From positions 310,001 through 374,000 of the forward strand of contig NZ_JBPOEA010000001.1 in assembly GCF_052060035.1 (NCBI RefSeq): a stretch of 64,000 nt of DNA. The letters are read 5' to 3'. The position numbers and the translations under genes were made by a program. The stretch is from Fodinibius sp052060035 (GTDB lineage: Bacteria > Bacteroidota > Rhodothermia > Balneolales > Balneolaceae). Of the stretch, positions 44,653-53,206 are shown in pieces (the stretch's first letter is position 1; each line of letters starts with the position of its first letter). Below the pieces are notes generated by a model. The model was given only the letters and a program-made list of their open reading frames with translations, was not told where the DNA came from and did no database searches.

Positions 44653-45468
44653 TCAGATATTTTCCAAAAAATCGTTAATCTTTTCGATCAAGGCCGAAGG
44701 ATTATCGAGGTGGATCCTATGTCCTGCTTCAATAGATGAAAAGGTAGCATTTGGCAGCTGCTCTAACAAGTTCTGATTAATGTGTTGATATTTTTCGTCA
44801 GCCGATCCTGCTATCAGTAGGGTAGGCGTCGTAATTTTTTGGAGCGTATCGCAAACCGGTGTCATGCTTCCGGTACCAAATCCTTTTAGCGAAGCCGCGA
44901 GGGCAGGGGGCCATTGTTCGGATTGTATTTTCTTGTAGAGGGCCACACTCGATTCATCTTGAGGGACCGGGGATTTGAACAGCTCCAAATTCTCCCAGTT
45001 TGAAAGAAAATCCTCAAAATTTTTGGTGATCGATTCAGCTCGCTCAACATCAATTCGCCGGCGTTCTTTTCGTTCTTCGGGATCGGAAATTCCGCAGTTA
45101 GTACTTTCGAGAATCAATCCCTCAAACAACCCAGCATGTTGAGATATAATTTGGAGTGCTAAGCGTCCGCCCATGCTGTAGCCATAGAGATAATGAGGCT
45201 CATTATTGAGATTTTCTATTAAAGAGTAAAGATCATCTGCCTGGTATTCTTCTCGGTACCGCTGAGGAGATGTCGGTTTTGTAGTTTGCCCGAATCCTAA
45301 TAAATCAATGGTTATGGGATTGCAAAATTTGCTGAGATCCTCAATTAAATGAGTAAAAACGCGCTGATCGCCCATAAAACCGTGCAACATTAACAAATAG
45401 GGCAGTGTGTTTTTTTGCTGATGAACCGTTGTTGCGTACTCCTGGTTGTTGACAGTTAGATACTTCAT
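44653..45468 (-). CDS. menH: SHCHC synthase (menaquinone synthesis), alpha/beta hydrolase
   Basis: The ATG at 45468 overlaps the menD stop (ATGA), preferred over an upstream ATG at 45483 inside menD. The 271-residue alpha/beta hydrolase has the oxyanion HGFMGD motif, the nucleophile elbow GYSMGG, an acidic residue in LLIAGSADEKY and a C-terminal His in EAGHRIHLDNP, completing Ser-Asp-His. It removes pyruvate from SEPHCHC to form SHCHC. Family assignment comes from fold plus position between menD and menB. Confidence 0.93.
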   Translation of the reverse strand: MKYLTVNNQEYATTVHQQKNTLPYLLMLHGFMGDQRVFTHLIEDLSKFCNPITIDLLGFGQTTKPTSPQRYREEYQADDLYSLIENLNNEPHYLYGYSMGGRLALQIISQHAGLFEGLILESTNCGISDPEERKERRRIDVERAESITKNFEDFLSNWENLELFKSPVPQDESSVALYKKIQSEQWPPALAASLKGFGTGSMTPVCDTLQKITTPTLLIAGSADEKYQHINQNLLEQLPNATFSSIEAGHRIHLDNPSALIEKINDFLENI

Positions 45469-47171
45469 AGCTCGAAATTCCACAATTTTTTGCGCAGCTC
45501 CATCGAAGCGTGGGGGTCGGTTTTACATTCGATAATTGAGAGACCTTGTTGAGATGATACAAGTTCGGGAAGATTTATCTTTTTGAGAGTCGCTTTCGAG
45601 TCAACTGAATAATAGGGGATGTCATAAGTGCTGGCAAGTTTACTGATATTGGCCTGTTGTGGCGTTTCAAAATAGGTCTCAAAATGCTCTTGATCGTCGG
45701 CGATGGGTAGCATCCGGAAGATAGACCCGCCATTATTATTTAGGATGACCACGACAAGCGATTGATCCATATTTCGATGATTGAGCAGGGCGTTGGTATC
45801 GTGTAAAAAGGCCAAGTCGCCGATGAATAGTACCCCCGATTTTTGGAGTCCTTGACTAATACCCATGGCTGTGGAAGTAATACCGTCGATACCGCTGGCA
45901 CCCCGGTTCACAAAAAACGGAATGTTTGTTCCCTGTTGACCAAATAAATTTATGTCGCGTGCGGGAAAAGAGTTCGAAGCCATTACAAAATGTTGGTCGC
46001 TAAGTTGCGGCGTTAAATGATGGTAAATATGGCCATCGGTAAGAGTCTGTTGGGGTGTGATGGCGTTCATATAATGCGACTCAAACTGCTGTGCTGCTTT
46101 CTTCCATTGGTTGAGCCATTGCGATCCGGTTTCAGAAGAAATTCCATCAATACTGAATTTCTTACCCATCCACGGAATGCGTTGACTATTGGATAAGGTG
46201 GCATCCTGCCAGTCAGGTGTACTGGCAAAATGGAAGTGGTGGTTGGGTGACCATTGGTCTAATGCCAGTTCCAGGCTTTTATCAGTCGGCTGAAAGCCGA
46301 ATCGGAGTATCAAATCAGGGGCAAGTTGGCTGCGTAGATCTTCATTCCGTAGAAATCCAGCAAAGCCTTGGATTCTTTGCTTTGATGCAATAGGAGATTC
46401 TGAGAGAACCGGCGCATTTATTTTGTTGGCCAGTGCTGTAATAGAAGAGGTATCATCACCGGGTGCCAGCGGACCAATTATAATAACCGGTTTTTGAGCA
46501 GATAAAATTTGTTGCTGGAGAGAATTATTGAATTTGATTCCTGTTGATGTTGCTGTATAGTGCTTTCCCGAATCTCGGCTATTTTTTAGATGCTCCTGCT
46601 CGATTTTTTTGCGATAATCTTCAGTAGGTTCCAGCGGCTTTCGAAAAGGAAAATTCAAGTGGATGGGTCCCCGTTTTTCTCGGGAAATGGCAACCGATTG
46701 ATGAGCAAGCATTTGAAGGCGTTGTAAATCCTTTTCGGTCGTCGTGGGCTCACCTATATTGTGGAAAAAAACAGGATAGCCCCCAAAAATTTCAAGTTGG
46801 TCAATAGCTTGATTGGCCCCTGTTGCGTGTAAGTGCGGAGGCCGATCAGCTGTGGCTAATATAAGAGGAACTCCAGACTGCCGTGCCTCGATTACAGCGG
46901 GGTAATAATTGGCTAATGCTGTTCCTGACGTACAGATTAAGACGGCAGGTGTATTTGTGGCTTTCCCTACTCCTAATGCTGTAAATGCAGCTGTGCGTTC
47001 ATCCAAAATAACCTTTTTTTGCAATCTTGGATTGAGGGCCGCAGCCAATGTCAAGGGCGTGGATCGGGAACCCGGAGAGATAATTACGTGCTGAACACCG
47101 TAGCTTGAAAGGTGATTAAAAAACGTATTTGTCCAGTGAAGGGCTATATTGCCTTGGTGTTGGTTAGTCAT
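45465..47171 (-). CDS. menD: SEPHCHC synthase
   Basis: The 568-residue thiamine-diphosphate enzyme joins isochorismate and 2-oxoglutarate in menaquinone synthesis. Landmarks: ISPGSRSTPLTLAAA near the N-terminus, LDERTAAFTALGVGKAT with the catalytic Glu, RGPIHLNFPFRKPLEP, and the ThDP/Mg-binding GDLAFLHDTNALL ... VVILNNNGGSIFRMLP. Overlaps menF by 8 nt and menH by 4 nt, so the order menF-menD-menH is translationally coupled. Confidence 0.97.
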   Translation of the reverse strand: MTNQHQGNIALHWTNTFFNHLSSYGVQHVIISPGSRSTPLTLAAALNPRLQKKVILDERTAAFTALGVGKATNTPAVLICTSGTALANYYPAVIEARQSGVPLILATADRPPHLHATGANQAIDQLEIFGGYPVFFHNIGEPTTTEKDLQRLQMLAHQSVAISREKRGPIHLNFPFRKPLEPTEDYRKKIEQEHLKNSRDSGKHYTATSTGIKFNNSLQQQILSAQKPVIIIGPLAPGDDTSSITALANKINAPVLSESPIASKQRIQGFAGFLRNEDLRSQLAPDLILRFGFQPTDKSLELALDQWSPNHHFHFASTPDWQDATLSNSQRIPWMGKKFSIDGISSETGSQWLNQWKKAAQQFESHYMNAITPQQTLTDGHIYHHLTPQLSDQHFVMASNSFPARDINLFGQQGTNIPFFVNRGASGIDGITSTAMGISQGLQKSGVLFIGDLAFLHDTNALLNHRNMDQSLVVVILNNNGGSIFRMLPIADDQEHFETYFETPQQANISKLASTYDIPYYSVDSKATLKKINLPELVSSQQGLSIIECKTDPHASMELRKKLWNFEL

Positions 47172-48621
47172 ATTGCAGGGCCGAAAGCATAGGCTTCAAC
47201 TTAAGATTCGTTTCCTCCCATTCGGTAGCAGGGTCGGAATCCTTTACGATTCCGCATCCTGCAAATAAATGGGCATAATCTTTTGTACATAAAGCACTAC
47301 GGATGGCAACAGCAAATTCCATATTACCTTTACCGTTTATCCAACCAATGGGGCCGGCATATCGACCGCGGTCAAAATGTTCCAGATCTTTCATGAAAGG
47401 AGCTGCTTTTTTCCAGGGATAACCACCTACTGCAGGCGTGGGGTGTAGTTGACTTAGCACATCAAATGCATTTGACTCTCCATTTAATTGTGCTCGAATA
47501 GGAGTGTAGAGATGTTGAACATTGGATAATTTTTTAATTTCGGGCGTCTTACTCCGGGTTACGTCTTTTACAAAAGGTTGCAGATGTTCTTCAATATCCT
47601 GAATTACAAAATTATGCTCGTTACGGTCTTTGCCATTGGTCGATAATTTCTTTTCTAAAAAAGCATCCTCTGTTGCCGTATTCCCTCTTCCGATACTTCC
47701 CGCCAGTGCTTCGGTAAGGAGCAGTTTGTTTCGTGCTGCAATTAATCGTTCAGGAGTGGATCCTAAAAACGTATCGCCGGATGGTTTATGGATTAAAAAA
47801 TTGTAGCAGTTTGAATATTGTTTCCGCAGGTTGTTTACAACCTGCGTAGGCGGAATGGCTGTGTTTTTGGCGACTTTGATACTGCGTGCCAACACAATTT
47901 TCTCAAAGGTATTGTTATCAATAAGAGTTTTTGCCTTTTGTACAGAATCAGACCATTGAGGATAATCCAATTGTTGTTTTGGCAGGGGCGTTGTTGATAT
48001 CTCATCGTGTTGAGTTGCATCTGGGATAGCTCTTTTTTGCTCTAAGGCAGCTTCAATATGCTCAAGTTGATTAACAAGGTAATCATAAAGTTCAAGTTTT
48101 GTATCAAAGGTTTCTATATCTACCACAAATGTAGCCAAACTAAATTTTCCATCTTTGATGATCATCCATTCCGGAAGGCTGAATGAAGCCGGGGGAAACT
48201 CATTCCAGAGTTCGTCATGATTTTCGTCAAAAAAGGAAAACCCGCCAAGTAAAAATAATCCTGAGTAGGGATGAGAAATTGCCGAAAACTCTGCAGTGTT
48301 TTGGCGAATGTCTTCAATCTTATCACTAATTATCTTAAATCGATCACTACCTGCAGCGGAAACTGAGGTTATCTGATTACCGGCAGCAATAGCAAATTCG
48401 TCGGTTGGTTTCTCCCAGTAATATTGAAAACCATCTTGTTTCCAGCACATTTCGAGGTAGGCCAGGGGGTCAATCGATTGGATAGGGAAACTGAATACGG
48501 CGTAACGCGAACGGGTGTTTGGGAAAAGATTATCTAAAAAATCGTTTAGCTCCGATTCACTGAAATGGGTAACTACAGCCGGCAGATGATCTTTTAAATC
48601 TGATAAACTATTGTCATTCAT
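47164..48621 (-). CDS. menF: Isochorismate synthase
   Basis: The 485-residue chorismate-utilising enzyme is first in the men operon. The C-terminal catalytic domain includes FEKIVLARSIKV, FLGSTPERLIAARN, EALAGSIGRGN, HNFVIQDIEEHLQ, LHPTPAVGGYPW and RGRYAGPIGWINGKGNMEFAVAIRSA, typical of MenF/EntC/DhbC. It makes isochorismate; the operon assigns it to menaquinone rather than siderophores. The N-terminal 200 residues are the usual variable half. Confidence 0.96.
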   Translation of the reverse strand: MNDNSLSDLKDHLPAVVTHFSESELNDFLDNLFPNTRSRYAVFSFPIQSIDPLAYLEMCWKQDGFQYYWEKPTDEFAIAAGNQITSVSAAGSDRFKIISDKIEDIRQNTAEFSAISHPYSGLFLLGGFSFFDENHDELWNEFPPASFSLPEWMIIKDGKFSLATFVVDIETFDTKLELYDYLVNQLEHIEAALEQKRAIPDATQHDEISTTPLPKQQLDYPQWSDSVQKAKTLIDNNTFEKIVLARSIKVAKNTAIPPTQVVNNLRKQYSNCYNFLIHKPSGDTFLGSTPERLIAARNKLLLTEALAGSIGRGNTATEDAFLEKKLSTNGKDRNEHNFVIQDIEEHLQPFVKDVTRSKTPEIKKLSNVQHLYTPIRAQLNGESNAFDVLSQLHPTPAVGGYPWKKAAPFMKDLEHFDRGRYAGPIGWINGKGNMEFAVAIRSALCTKDYAHLFAGCGIVKDSDPATEWEETNLKLKPMLSALQYD

Positions 48622-48658
48622 GAAATAAGTACACTTTGTTAACTATCGCTTTCACAAG

Positions 48659-48676
48659 TTTCAATATAAATTGAAA
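48659..48676. repeat. Inverted repeat in the menF upstream region
   Basis: TTTCAAT-ATAA-ATTGAAA, 38 bp before the menF ATG. It resembles a degenerate, AT-centred version of the stronger palindrome at 48724 and may be a second operator. Confidence 0.35.
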
Positions 48677-48723
48677 ATTAATATTTCCATAATGATAATC
48701 GATCGATTGTTCAGGTAATTAAA

Positions 48724-48739
48724 TTGAAAGCGCTTTCAA
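48724..48739. promoter_or_regulatory. Perfect 16-bp palindrome, LacI/GalR-type operator
   Basis: TTGAAAGCGCTTTCAA is a perfect inverted repeat with central CG, matching the LacI-family (CcpA cre) form WTGNNARCGNWWWCAW. It lies between divergent menF and the GNAT gene, about 100 bp from each. No regulator gene is nearby. Confidence 0.55.
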
Positions 48740-48837
48740 CAAAAATGATAAAACAAGTTTGCATATCTATGTTAAGATTAAGAAAATTGAGCCGATAATA
48801 TTTTAGTACAGACAAATATCATTTACAAGCATTGGCT

Positions 48838-49386
48838 ATGGTAGAAATAAAGGAATTTGACCTTCAGAATGTATCTGTGCACTATAAATGGAATAATGAT
48901 AAGCAGCTGAATTATTACGATTCGGATTATCCTCATCAGCATGAAAGTTTTGAAACGTTTCTAAAACGAATTAAATCGGTTTTGGATGAGCGCAATGAAA
49001 CCAGTGAGTTGTTCGAGATTCACTTGTCTGAAAACAACAAGCTTATAGGTATTGTAGACATTCACGCTATCGACAAATACAACAAGCGATGTTTTGTGAA
49101 CTGCACGATTGGGGATCGCCATTATGCCGGTAAAGGATATGATGTGGAAGCGTTAAAAATTGTACTTGCTCACTGTTTTAATGAGAAGGGCATGCACAAG
49201 GTTGGTACAGCAGCTTTTGATTTTAACACCTCGTGGATTGAAAGTGTGGAAAAGCTTGGGTTCCAGCAAGAAGGACAATTACGTGAACATGTCCTAAAGA
49301 ATGACTCCTACTGCGACAAACTGATTTTTAGTATACTGGAAAAAGATTTTCAGACCAATAAAGTAGAAGCTGCTGTTGCAGAATAA
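48838..49386 (+). CDS. GNAT-family N-acetyltransferase
   Basis: The start is ATG 48838 (MVEIKEFDLQN); TTG two codons upstream is a less likely alternative. 182 residues resemble the RimJ/RimL-type acetyltransferases (PF13302): LSENNKLIGIVDIHAIDKYNKRC, IGDRHYAGKGYDVEALKIVLAHCF (the acetyl-CoA loop, with HYAGKGYD for the QxxGxG/A pattern), and FNTSWIESVEKLGFQQEGQLREHV. It could acetylate a protein N-terminus or a small amine. Single gene, divergent from the men operon. Confidence 0.85.
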   Translation: MVEIKEFDLQNVSVHYKWNNDKQLNYYDSDYPHQHESFETFLKRIKSVLDERNETSELFEIHLSENNKLIGIVDIHAIDKYNKRCFVNCTIGDRHYAGKGYDVEALKIVLAHCFNEKGMHKVGTAAFDFNTSWIESVEKLGFQQEGQLREHVLKNDSYCDKLIFSILEKDFQTNKVEAAVAE

Positions 49387-49400
49387 GAAATATTTATTGC

Positions 49401-49676
49401 CTACTGGGCACTGTCATCACCACCGGAATCATAGGGATTATTTATACCGTATTCAGTAGGATCATAATCGGCTAATTCAAAAAAGTGATCCCAAGCTGCT
49501 TTGCTTTTCCCATCTTCATCAACCCAGTTAGGATGACTTTGTTTGATAAGTCCAACTGCACGCTTGGCATATTCCACCCGTTCTTCTTCATCTTTGATGC
49601 GAGGCAGAGAATCAATCATACGATCAAGATTGTATCCACAATCGAAATCTTTCGGTTTTTTCTGTTCTACAAACAT
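49401..49676 (-). CDS. Small DUF4290-like protein
   Basis: 91 residues without signal or membrane segment. The pattern of CGYNLDRMIDSLPRI, EERVEYAKRAVGLIKQSHPNW and KAAWDHFFELADYD resembles DUF4290, a family found almost only in Bacteroidota and relatives. Acidic C-terminus (PYDSGGDDSAQ). It converges on the GNAT gene with a 14-bp gap. Function unknown. Confidence 0.65.
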   Translation of the reverse strand: MFVEQKKPKDFDCGYNLDRMIDSLPRIKDEEERVEYAKRAVGLIKQSHPNWVDEDGKSKAAWDHFFELADYDPTEYGINNPYDSGGDDSAQ

Positions 49677-49783
49677 AAATGGTTTTCTTGGTCGTTAATT
49701 TTTGAGGAAGATAACAGAGTTGACTGTTCGAATAAAGAACTATTTTAAACTTATCGATCTCATATTATAGGGTATTTCAAATC

Positions 49784-49819
49784 TTTTTCGAGTAGAAAAC
49801 TCAAAATTCCTATATTCCG
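49784..49819 (+). promoter_or_regulatory. Weak candidate promoter of the CBS-to-atp array
   Basis: TTTTTCG (49784-49790), 20 bp, TATATTCCG (49811-49819): spacing fits the Bacteroidota form but each box has a mismatch. It is the only candidate found before the 49876 gene. Confidence 0.3.
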
Positions 49820-49875
49820 ACGCTTACATTCATTTTTAAACTTTTATCGAAAAGTAACTACACGCAATATATAAG

Positions 49876-50868
49876 ATGTATCATAACTCCATATTAGAAA
49901 CCATTGGCAATACGCCGCTGGTAAAGTTAAACGAGGTCACAAAAGAATTTGAAGGGACGATCTTGGCAAAGGTTGAGTATTTTAATCCCGGTCAAAGCGT
50001 GAAAGATCGCATCGGGCTTAAAATGATTGAAGATGCCGAACAGAAAGGCCTTATAGAGCCGGGGGGTACGATTATTGAAGGAACGTCCGGTAATACCGGT
50101 ATGGGATTAGCGCTTGCTGCCACCATAAAAGGATATGATTGTATTTTTACCACCACCGATAAGCAGAGCAAGGCCAAAATAGATCTCTTGCGGGCATTGG
50201 GCGCTGAAGTTAAGATTTGTCCTACGGATGTAGAACCCGACGATCCGCGGAGTTATTATTCGGTTGCCAAACGCCTTAGTGAAGAAATACCCAATTCCTA
50301 TTATCCCAACCAGTACGATAATCCCAGCAATACTCAGGCACACTACGAAACTACGGGGCCCGAAATTTGGGAGCAAACCGAAGGCAAGGTAACACATTAT
50401 GTAGCCGGTATGGGTACGGGAGGAACCGTATCAGGGACATCAAAATATTTGAAGGAGCAAAACGCTGATATTCAAACAATTGGCGTTGACAGTGTAGGCT
50501 CGGTGTATAAACATTATTTTGAAACCGGAGAATTTGATAAAGATGAGATTCATCCCTATTTGACAGAGGGCATAGGAGAAGATATTATTCCCGAGAATAT
50601 GGATTTTGATCTCTTAGATGAAGTCATCCAAGTTAATGATAAGAATGCCTTTCAAATGACGCGAAAGCTGGCAACCAAAGAAGGGTTATTTGTTGGCGGT
50701 TCTTGCGGTGCTGCTGTATACGGAGCACTTGAATATGCCCGCAATAACAACTTTGGCAAAGATGATATTATGGTGGTCATTCTACCGGATAGCGGAACGC
50801 GCTATGTGTCAAAGATTTTTAATGATGAATGGATGGACGAGCACGGATTTTTAGATTCTGATGAGTAA
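49876..50868 (+). CDS. Cystathionine beta-synthase-like PLP enzyme
   Basis: The 330-residue fold-type II PLP enzyme has the Schiff-base Lys43 (NPGQSVKDRIG), the substrate loop TSGNTG (70-75) and a phosphate-binding GTGGT segment (GMGTGGTVSGTSKYL). EGIGEDIIPENMD and LPDSGTRYVSKIF are closer to cystathionine beta-synthases than to CysK/CysM, but it lacks the C-terminal CBS (Bateman) pair of full-length CBS. It could make cystathionine or cysteine. First gene of a long rightward series running into the ATP synthase genes, 33 nt before the next. Confidence 0.85.
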   Translation: MYHNSILETIGNTPLVKLNEVTKEFEGTILAKVEYFNPGQSVKDRIGLKMIEDAEQKGLIEPGGTIIEGTSGNTGMGLALAATIKGYDCIFTTTDKQSKAKIDLLRALGAEVKICPTDVEPDDPRSYYSVAKRLSEEIPNSYYPNQYDNPSNTQAHYETTGPEIWEQTEGKVTHYVAGMGTGGTVSGTSKYLKEQNADIQTIGVDSVGSVYKHYFETGEFDKDEIHPYLTEGIGEDIIPENMDFDLLDEVIQVNDKNAFQMTRKLATKEGLFVGGSCGAAVYGALEYARNNNFGKDDIMVVILPDSGTRYVSKIFNDEWMDEHGFLDSDE

Positions 50869-50901
50869 CGAACGGCAAATTTAATTTGTAATCAGTTTAT
50901 T

Positions 50902-51225
50902 ATGGCCGATCAAACAAAAGATTTTAAACAGGGACAGATTCAAATTGAACTACCTGAAGAAGAAGCTTCGGGCACGTATTCAAATTTGGTAATGATATCG
51001 CATTCACCTTCTGAGTTTATTCTGGATTTCATTTCAGTGATGCCGGGAGCCCCGAAAGCAAAAGTTGTTAAACGCATGGTGCTTACGCCCGATCATGCCA
51101 AGCGATTAATGAATGCCCTTTCGGAAAATATTCAGCGCTACGAAAGTGAAAACGGTGCGATATCTAATAATAACGATGATATCGATGTTCCATTTAATTA
51201 TCGCGGACCTACGCCCGAAGCGTAA
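50902..51225 (+). CDS. DUF3467 family protein
   Basis: 107 residues, soluble, beta-rich then helical. GTYSNLVMISHSPSEFILDF and MLTPDHAKRLMNALSENIQRYE-type segments define DUF3467 (here MVLTPDHAKRLMNAL). The family is widespread and functionally unknown. It ends 12 nt before the M23 peptidase gene, so cotranscription is likely. Confidence 0.85.
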   Translation: MADQTKDFKQGQIQIELPEEEASGTYSNLVMISHSPSEFILDFISVMPGAPKAKVVKRMVLTPDHAKRLMNALSENIQRYESENGAISNNNDDIDVPFNYRGPTPEA

Positions 51226-51237
51226 ACCAACGACTCC

Positions 51238-52092
51238 ATGTTCGAATTTCTAAAACGGTTATTCAAAAGCCAGGATCAGGATCTTACGTTTGTCGTTTTT
51301 GATGATGATCCGGAGTCTTCCACATCCTATAATTTTAAACCTTCAAGGTTGTGGAACTTATTTTATACTTCCCTTTTAATCGTTTCTGTTATTGTATTGC
51401 TACTGGTCATGTTTACGCCTATCAGCGGATTGCTGTATAACCAGCATGATGCCGAACTACGTGAACGGGTTATTGAGGTCTCGCAAAAGGTGCAGGCACT
51501 TAGGGATTCGTTAGAAGCACGAGATACTCAACTGGCAGAGATGCAGCAGGTTATTGCTACTGGCAGTGATACCTCATTTAGAGTTGATCAACAGAGGTCA
51601 TCCGCAATGCAATCAGCTAATCAAGAAATATCGGAACTTGATTTTACATCTGAAGTAAGTAATAAGGGAATGTTGTCTCAAAACGAGATAATTTTTTCGA
51701 ATATATTTAAGCAGGCACCTGAATTCCCGACAAATTACCCTGTTGACGGTACTTTTACCCGAGGGTTTAACCCCGAAAATGGACATTACGGTATTGATGT
51801 TGCTACTAAACAGGGAACATCGTTTAAAGCAATAGCTGATGGATCCGTTATCAACCAAGATTGGACGATCAACTATGGATATGTACTGCATGTACAACAC
51901 AGTAATGGTATAATTACAGTGTATAAACATGCGGCAAGTGTTTCAAAATCTATTGGTGATATTGTTTTAAAGGGTGATATTCTGGGAACGACGGGTGATG
52001 TGGGAGTATTAAGCTCCGGTCCCCATTTGCATCTTGAAATTTGGAAAAACGGAGTACCCCAAAACCCTAATACGTATTTAATAAAATCTTAA
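51238..52092 (+). CDS. Membrane-anchored M23 family peptidoglycan peptidase
   Basis: The 284-residue protein has a cytoplasmic stub (1-36), one membrane helix (about 37-60), a coiled coil (about 75-105) and a C-terminal LytM/M23 domain (about 165-284). Zinc ligands are visible: His183 and Asp187 (HYGID) and His265 in HLH (263-265); a further His is in YKHAASV. All residues needed for an active enzyme seem present, unlike EnvC-type degenerate members. It probably trims cell-wall crosslinks. The bactofilin gene follows after 7 nt, a pairing known in other bacteria where bactofilin places M23 enzymes. Confidence 0.92.
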   Translation: MFEFLKRLFKSQDQDLTFVVFDDDPESSTSYNFKPSRLWNLFYTSLLIVSVIVLLLVMFTPISGLLYNQHDAELRERVIEVSQKVQALRDSLEARDTQLAEMQQVIATGSDTSFRVDQQRSSAMQSANQEISELDFTSEVSNKGMLSQNEIIFSNIFKQAPEFPTNYPVDGTFTRGFNPENGHYGIDVATKQGTSFKAIADGSVINQDWTINYGYVLHVQHSNGIITVYKHAASVSKSIGDIVLKGDILGTTGDVGVLSSGPHLHLEIWKNGVPQNPNTYLIKS

Positions 52093-52099
52093 GCTGTTT

Positions 52100-52594
52100 A
52101 TGTTCAATAATAATAAGAAAGACAAGGAATCTATGAGTCCTAATAAATCCGGTAAAAATTTACCCTCTGTAAATATGATCAGCGAAGGCACCGAACTTAA
52201 AGGTACCTTGGAAACAAAAAATGATATCCGTATTGCAGGAACCTTGGATGGTGAAGCAAAAGCGAAAGGCAAAATTATTGTTTCATCAACCGGAAAGGTT
52301 GATGGTAACATAGAAGCTGTTGATGCTGATATTGCCGGCAATATCGACGGAGAAGTTCGAGTCACCAACAAACTTATCCTACGCAAATCGGCTACTATAG
52401 AAGGAGATATTTATACGAAAACGATTCTTGCCGAGGAAGGATCCCAGATAAACGGTTCTTTCCACATGGGTGATGATATTAAAGAAGAAATAAAGAAGAA
52501 CGGTTTATCTTCGAAGTTGGGAAGCTCAAAATCAAAAGATAATAAAGCAGATAAATCGGTTGCTAAAGGTAAGTCAAAGGTCAATAAAGATTGA
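52100..52594 (+). CDS. Bactofilin
   Basis: 164 residues. The core (about 25-125) is a right-handed beta helix typical of PF04519: ISEGTELKGTLETKNDIRIA, GTLDGEAKAKGKIIVSSTGKVDGNIEA and ATIEGDIYTKTILAEEGSQI. Flexible Ser/Lys-rich tails flank it. Bactofilins polymerise without nucleotide into membrane-associated filaments that localise wall enzymes. Its TGA overlaps the TTG start of the next gene (TTGA). Confidence 0.95.
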   Translation: MFNNNKKDKESMSPNKSGKNLPSVNMISEGTELKGTLETKNDIRIAGTLDGEAKAKGKIIVSSTGKVDGNIEAVDADIAGNIDGEVRVTNKLILRKSATIEGDIYTKTILAEEGSQINGSFHMGDDIKEEIKKNGLSSKLGSSKSKDNKADKSVAKGKSKVNKD

Positions 52595-52803
52595 CGAATA
52601 ATAAAAAGCCGACTGATTATGTAGAATATCTTTCGTTAGGGGGAGAGATAGCAGCCGGGCTATCTGTACCTATCTTTATTGGGTATGGGCTGGACAGTTA
52701 TTTTGATACGAGTCCCTGGCTGCTATTAGTCGGTTGCTTAATAGGGATTGTTAATATTTTTATTCTCATCTTTAAGCTAAATGACCGGTTGAATACAAAG
52801 TGA
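52591..52803 (+). CDS. AtpZ/AtpI-like small membrane protein
   Basis: 70 residues with two membrane helices (about 16-34 and 41-60). GGEIAAGLSVPIFIGYGLDSYFDTSPWLLLVGCLIGI matches the F0F1 putative-subunit family that precedes atp operons and is linked to ion supply or ring assembly. No ATG is in frame; the start must be TTG at 52591, overlapping the bactofilin stop. Confidence 0.85.
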   Translation: MTNNKKPTDYVEYLSLGGEIAAGLSVPIFIGYGLDSYFDTSPWLLLVGCLIGIVNIFILIFKLNDRLNTK

Positions 52804-52813
52804 AATAAGGGAG

Positions 52814-53200
52814 TTGGTGGATCAGCAGGTTAAACATTTGGCGCACAAATTTTTCTGGTATTCTCTTTTTGCTTTCCTGGCATTAATGGGAATACCTTCC
52901 CTATTAAGTGGTTCCAATTACTTAGCTGTTAGTGTTGGGTTTCTGCTGAGTTTCTTATTTGTAGGCAGTAATTTTTTTGTTATAAAACAAATAAAGACCG
53001 AAAAAAGCGCAAATATACTAACTCGATTTTACCTTTCACTTGGTATTCGTTTTCTGTTGGTCATAGCTGCTTTAGTAGTGATTTTGAAGACGATAAAAAT
53101 TCATCAAATTTACTTTACAGTTAGCTTCATAATTTCTTATATTTTCCACTCTGTAATCGAGATTATTTTAATCAACAAACTACTTGAAACTGATAATTAG
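52814..53200 (+). CDS. Four-helix membrane protein in the AtpI position
   Basis: 128 residues with four hydrophobic helices (about 14-30, 36-54, 75-92, 97-120) and basic loops. It sits between the AtpZ-like gene and atpB, where many Bacteroidota encode a subunit-I-like protein, but the sequence match is weak. Starts TTG 52814 or GTG 52817; no ATG is near. Confidence 0.7.
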   Translation: MVDQQVKHLAHKFFWYSLFAFLALMGIPSLLSGSNYLAVSVGFLLSFLFVGSNFFVIKQIKTEKSANILTRFYLSLGIRFLLVIAALVVILKTIKIHQIYFTVSFIISYIFHSVIEIILINKLLETDN

Positions 53201-53206
53201 AATTTA

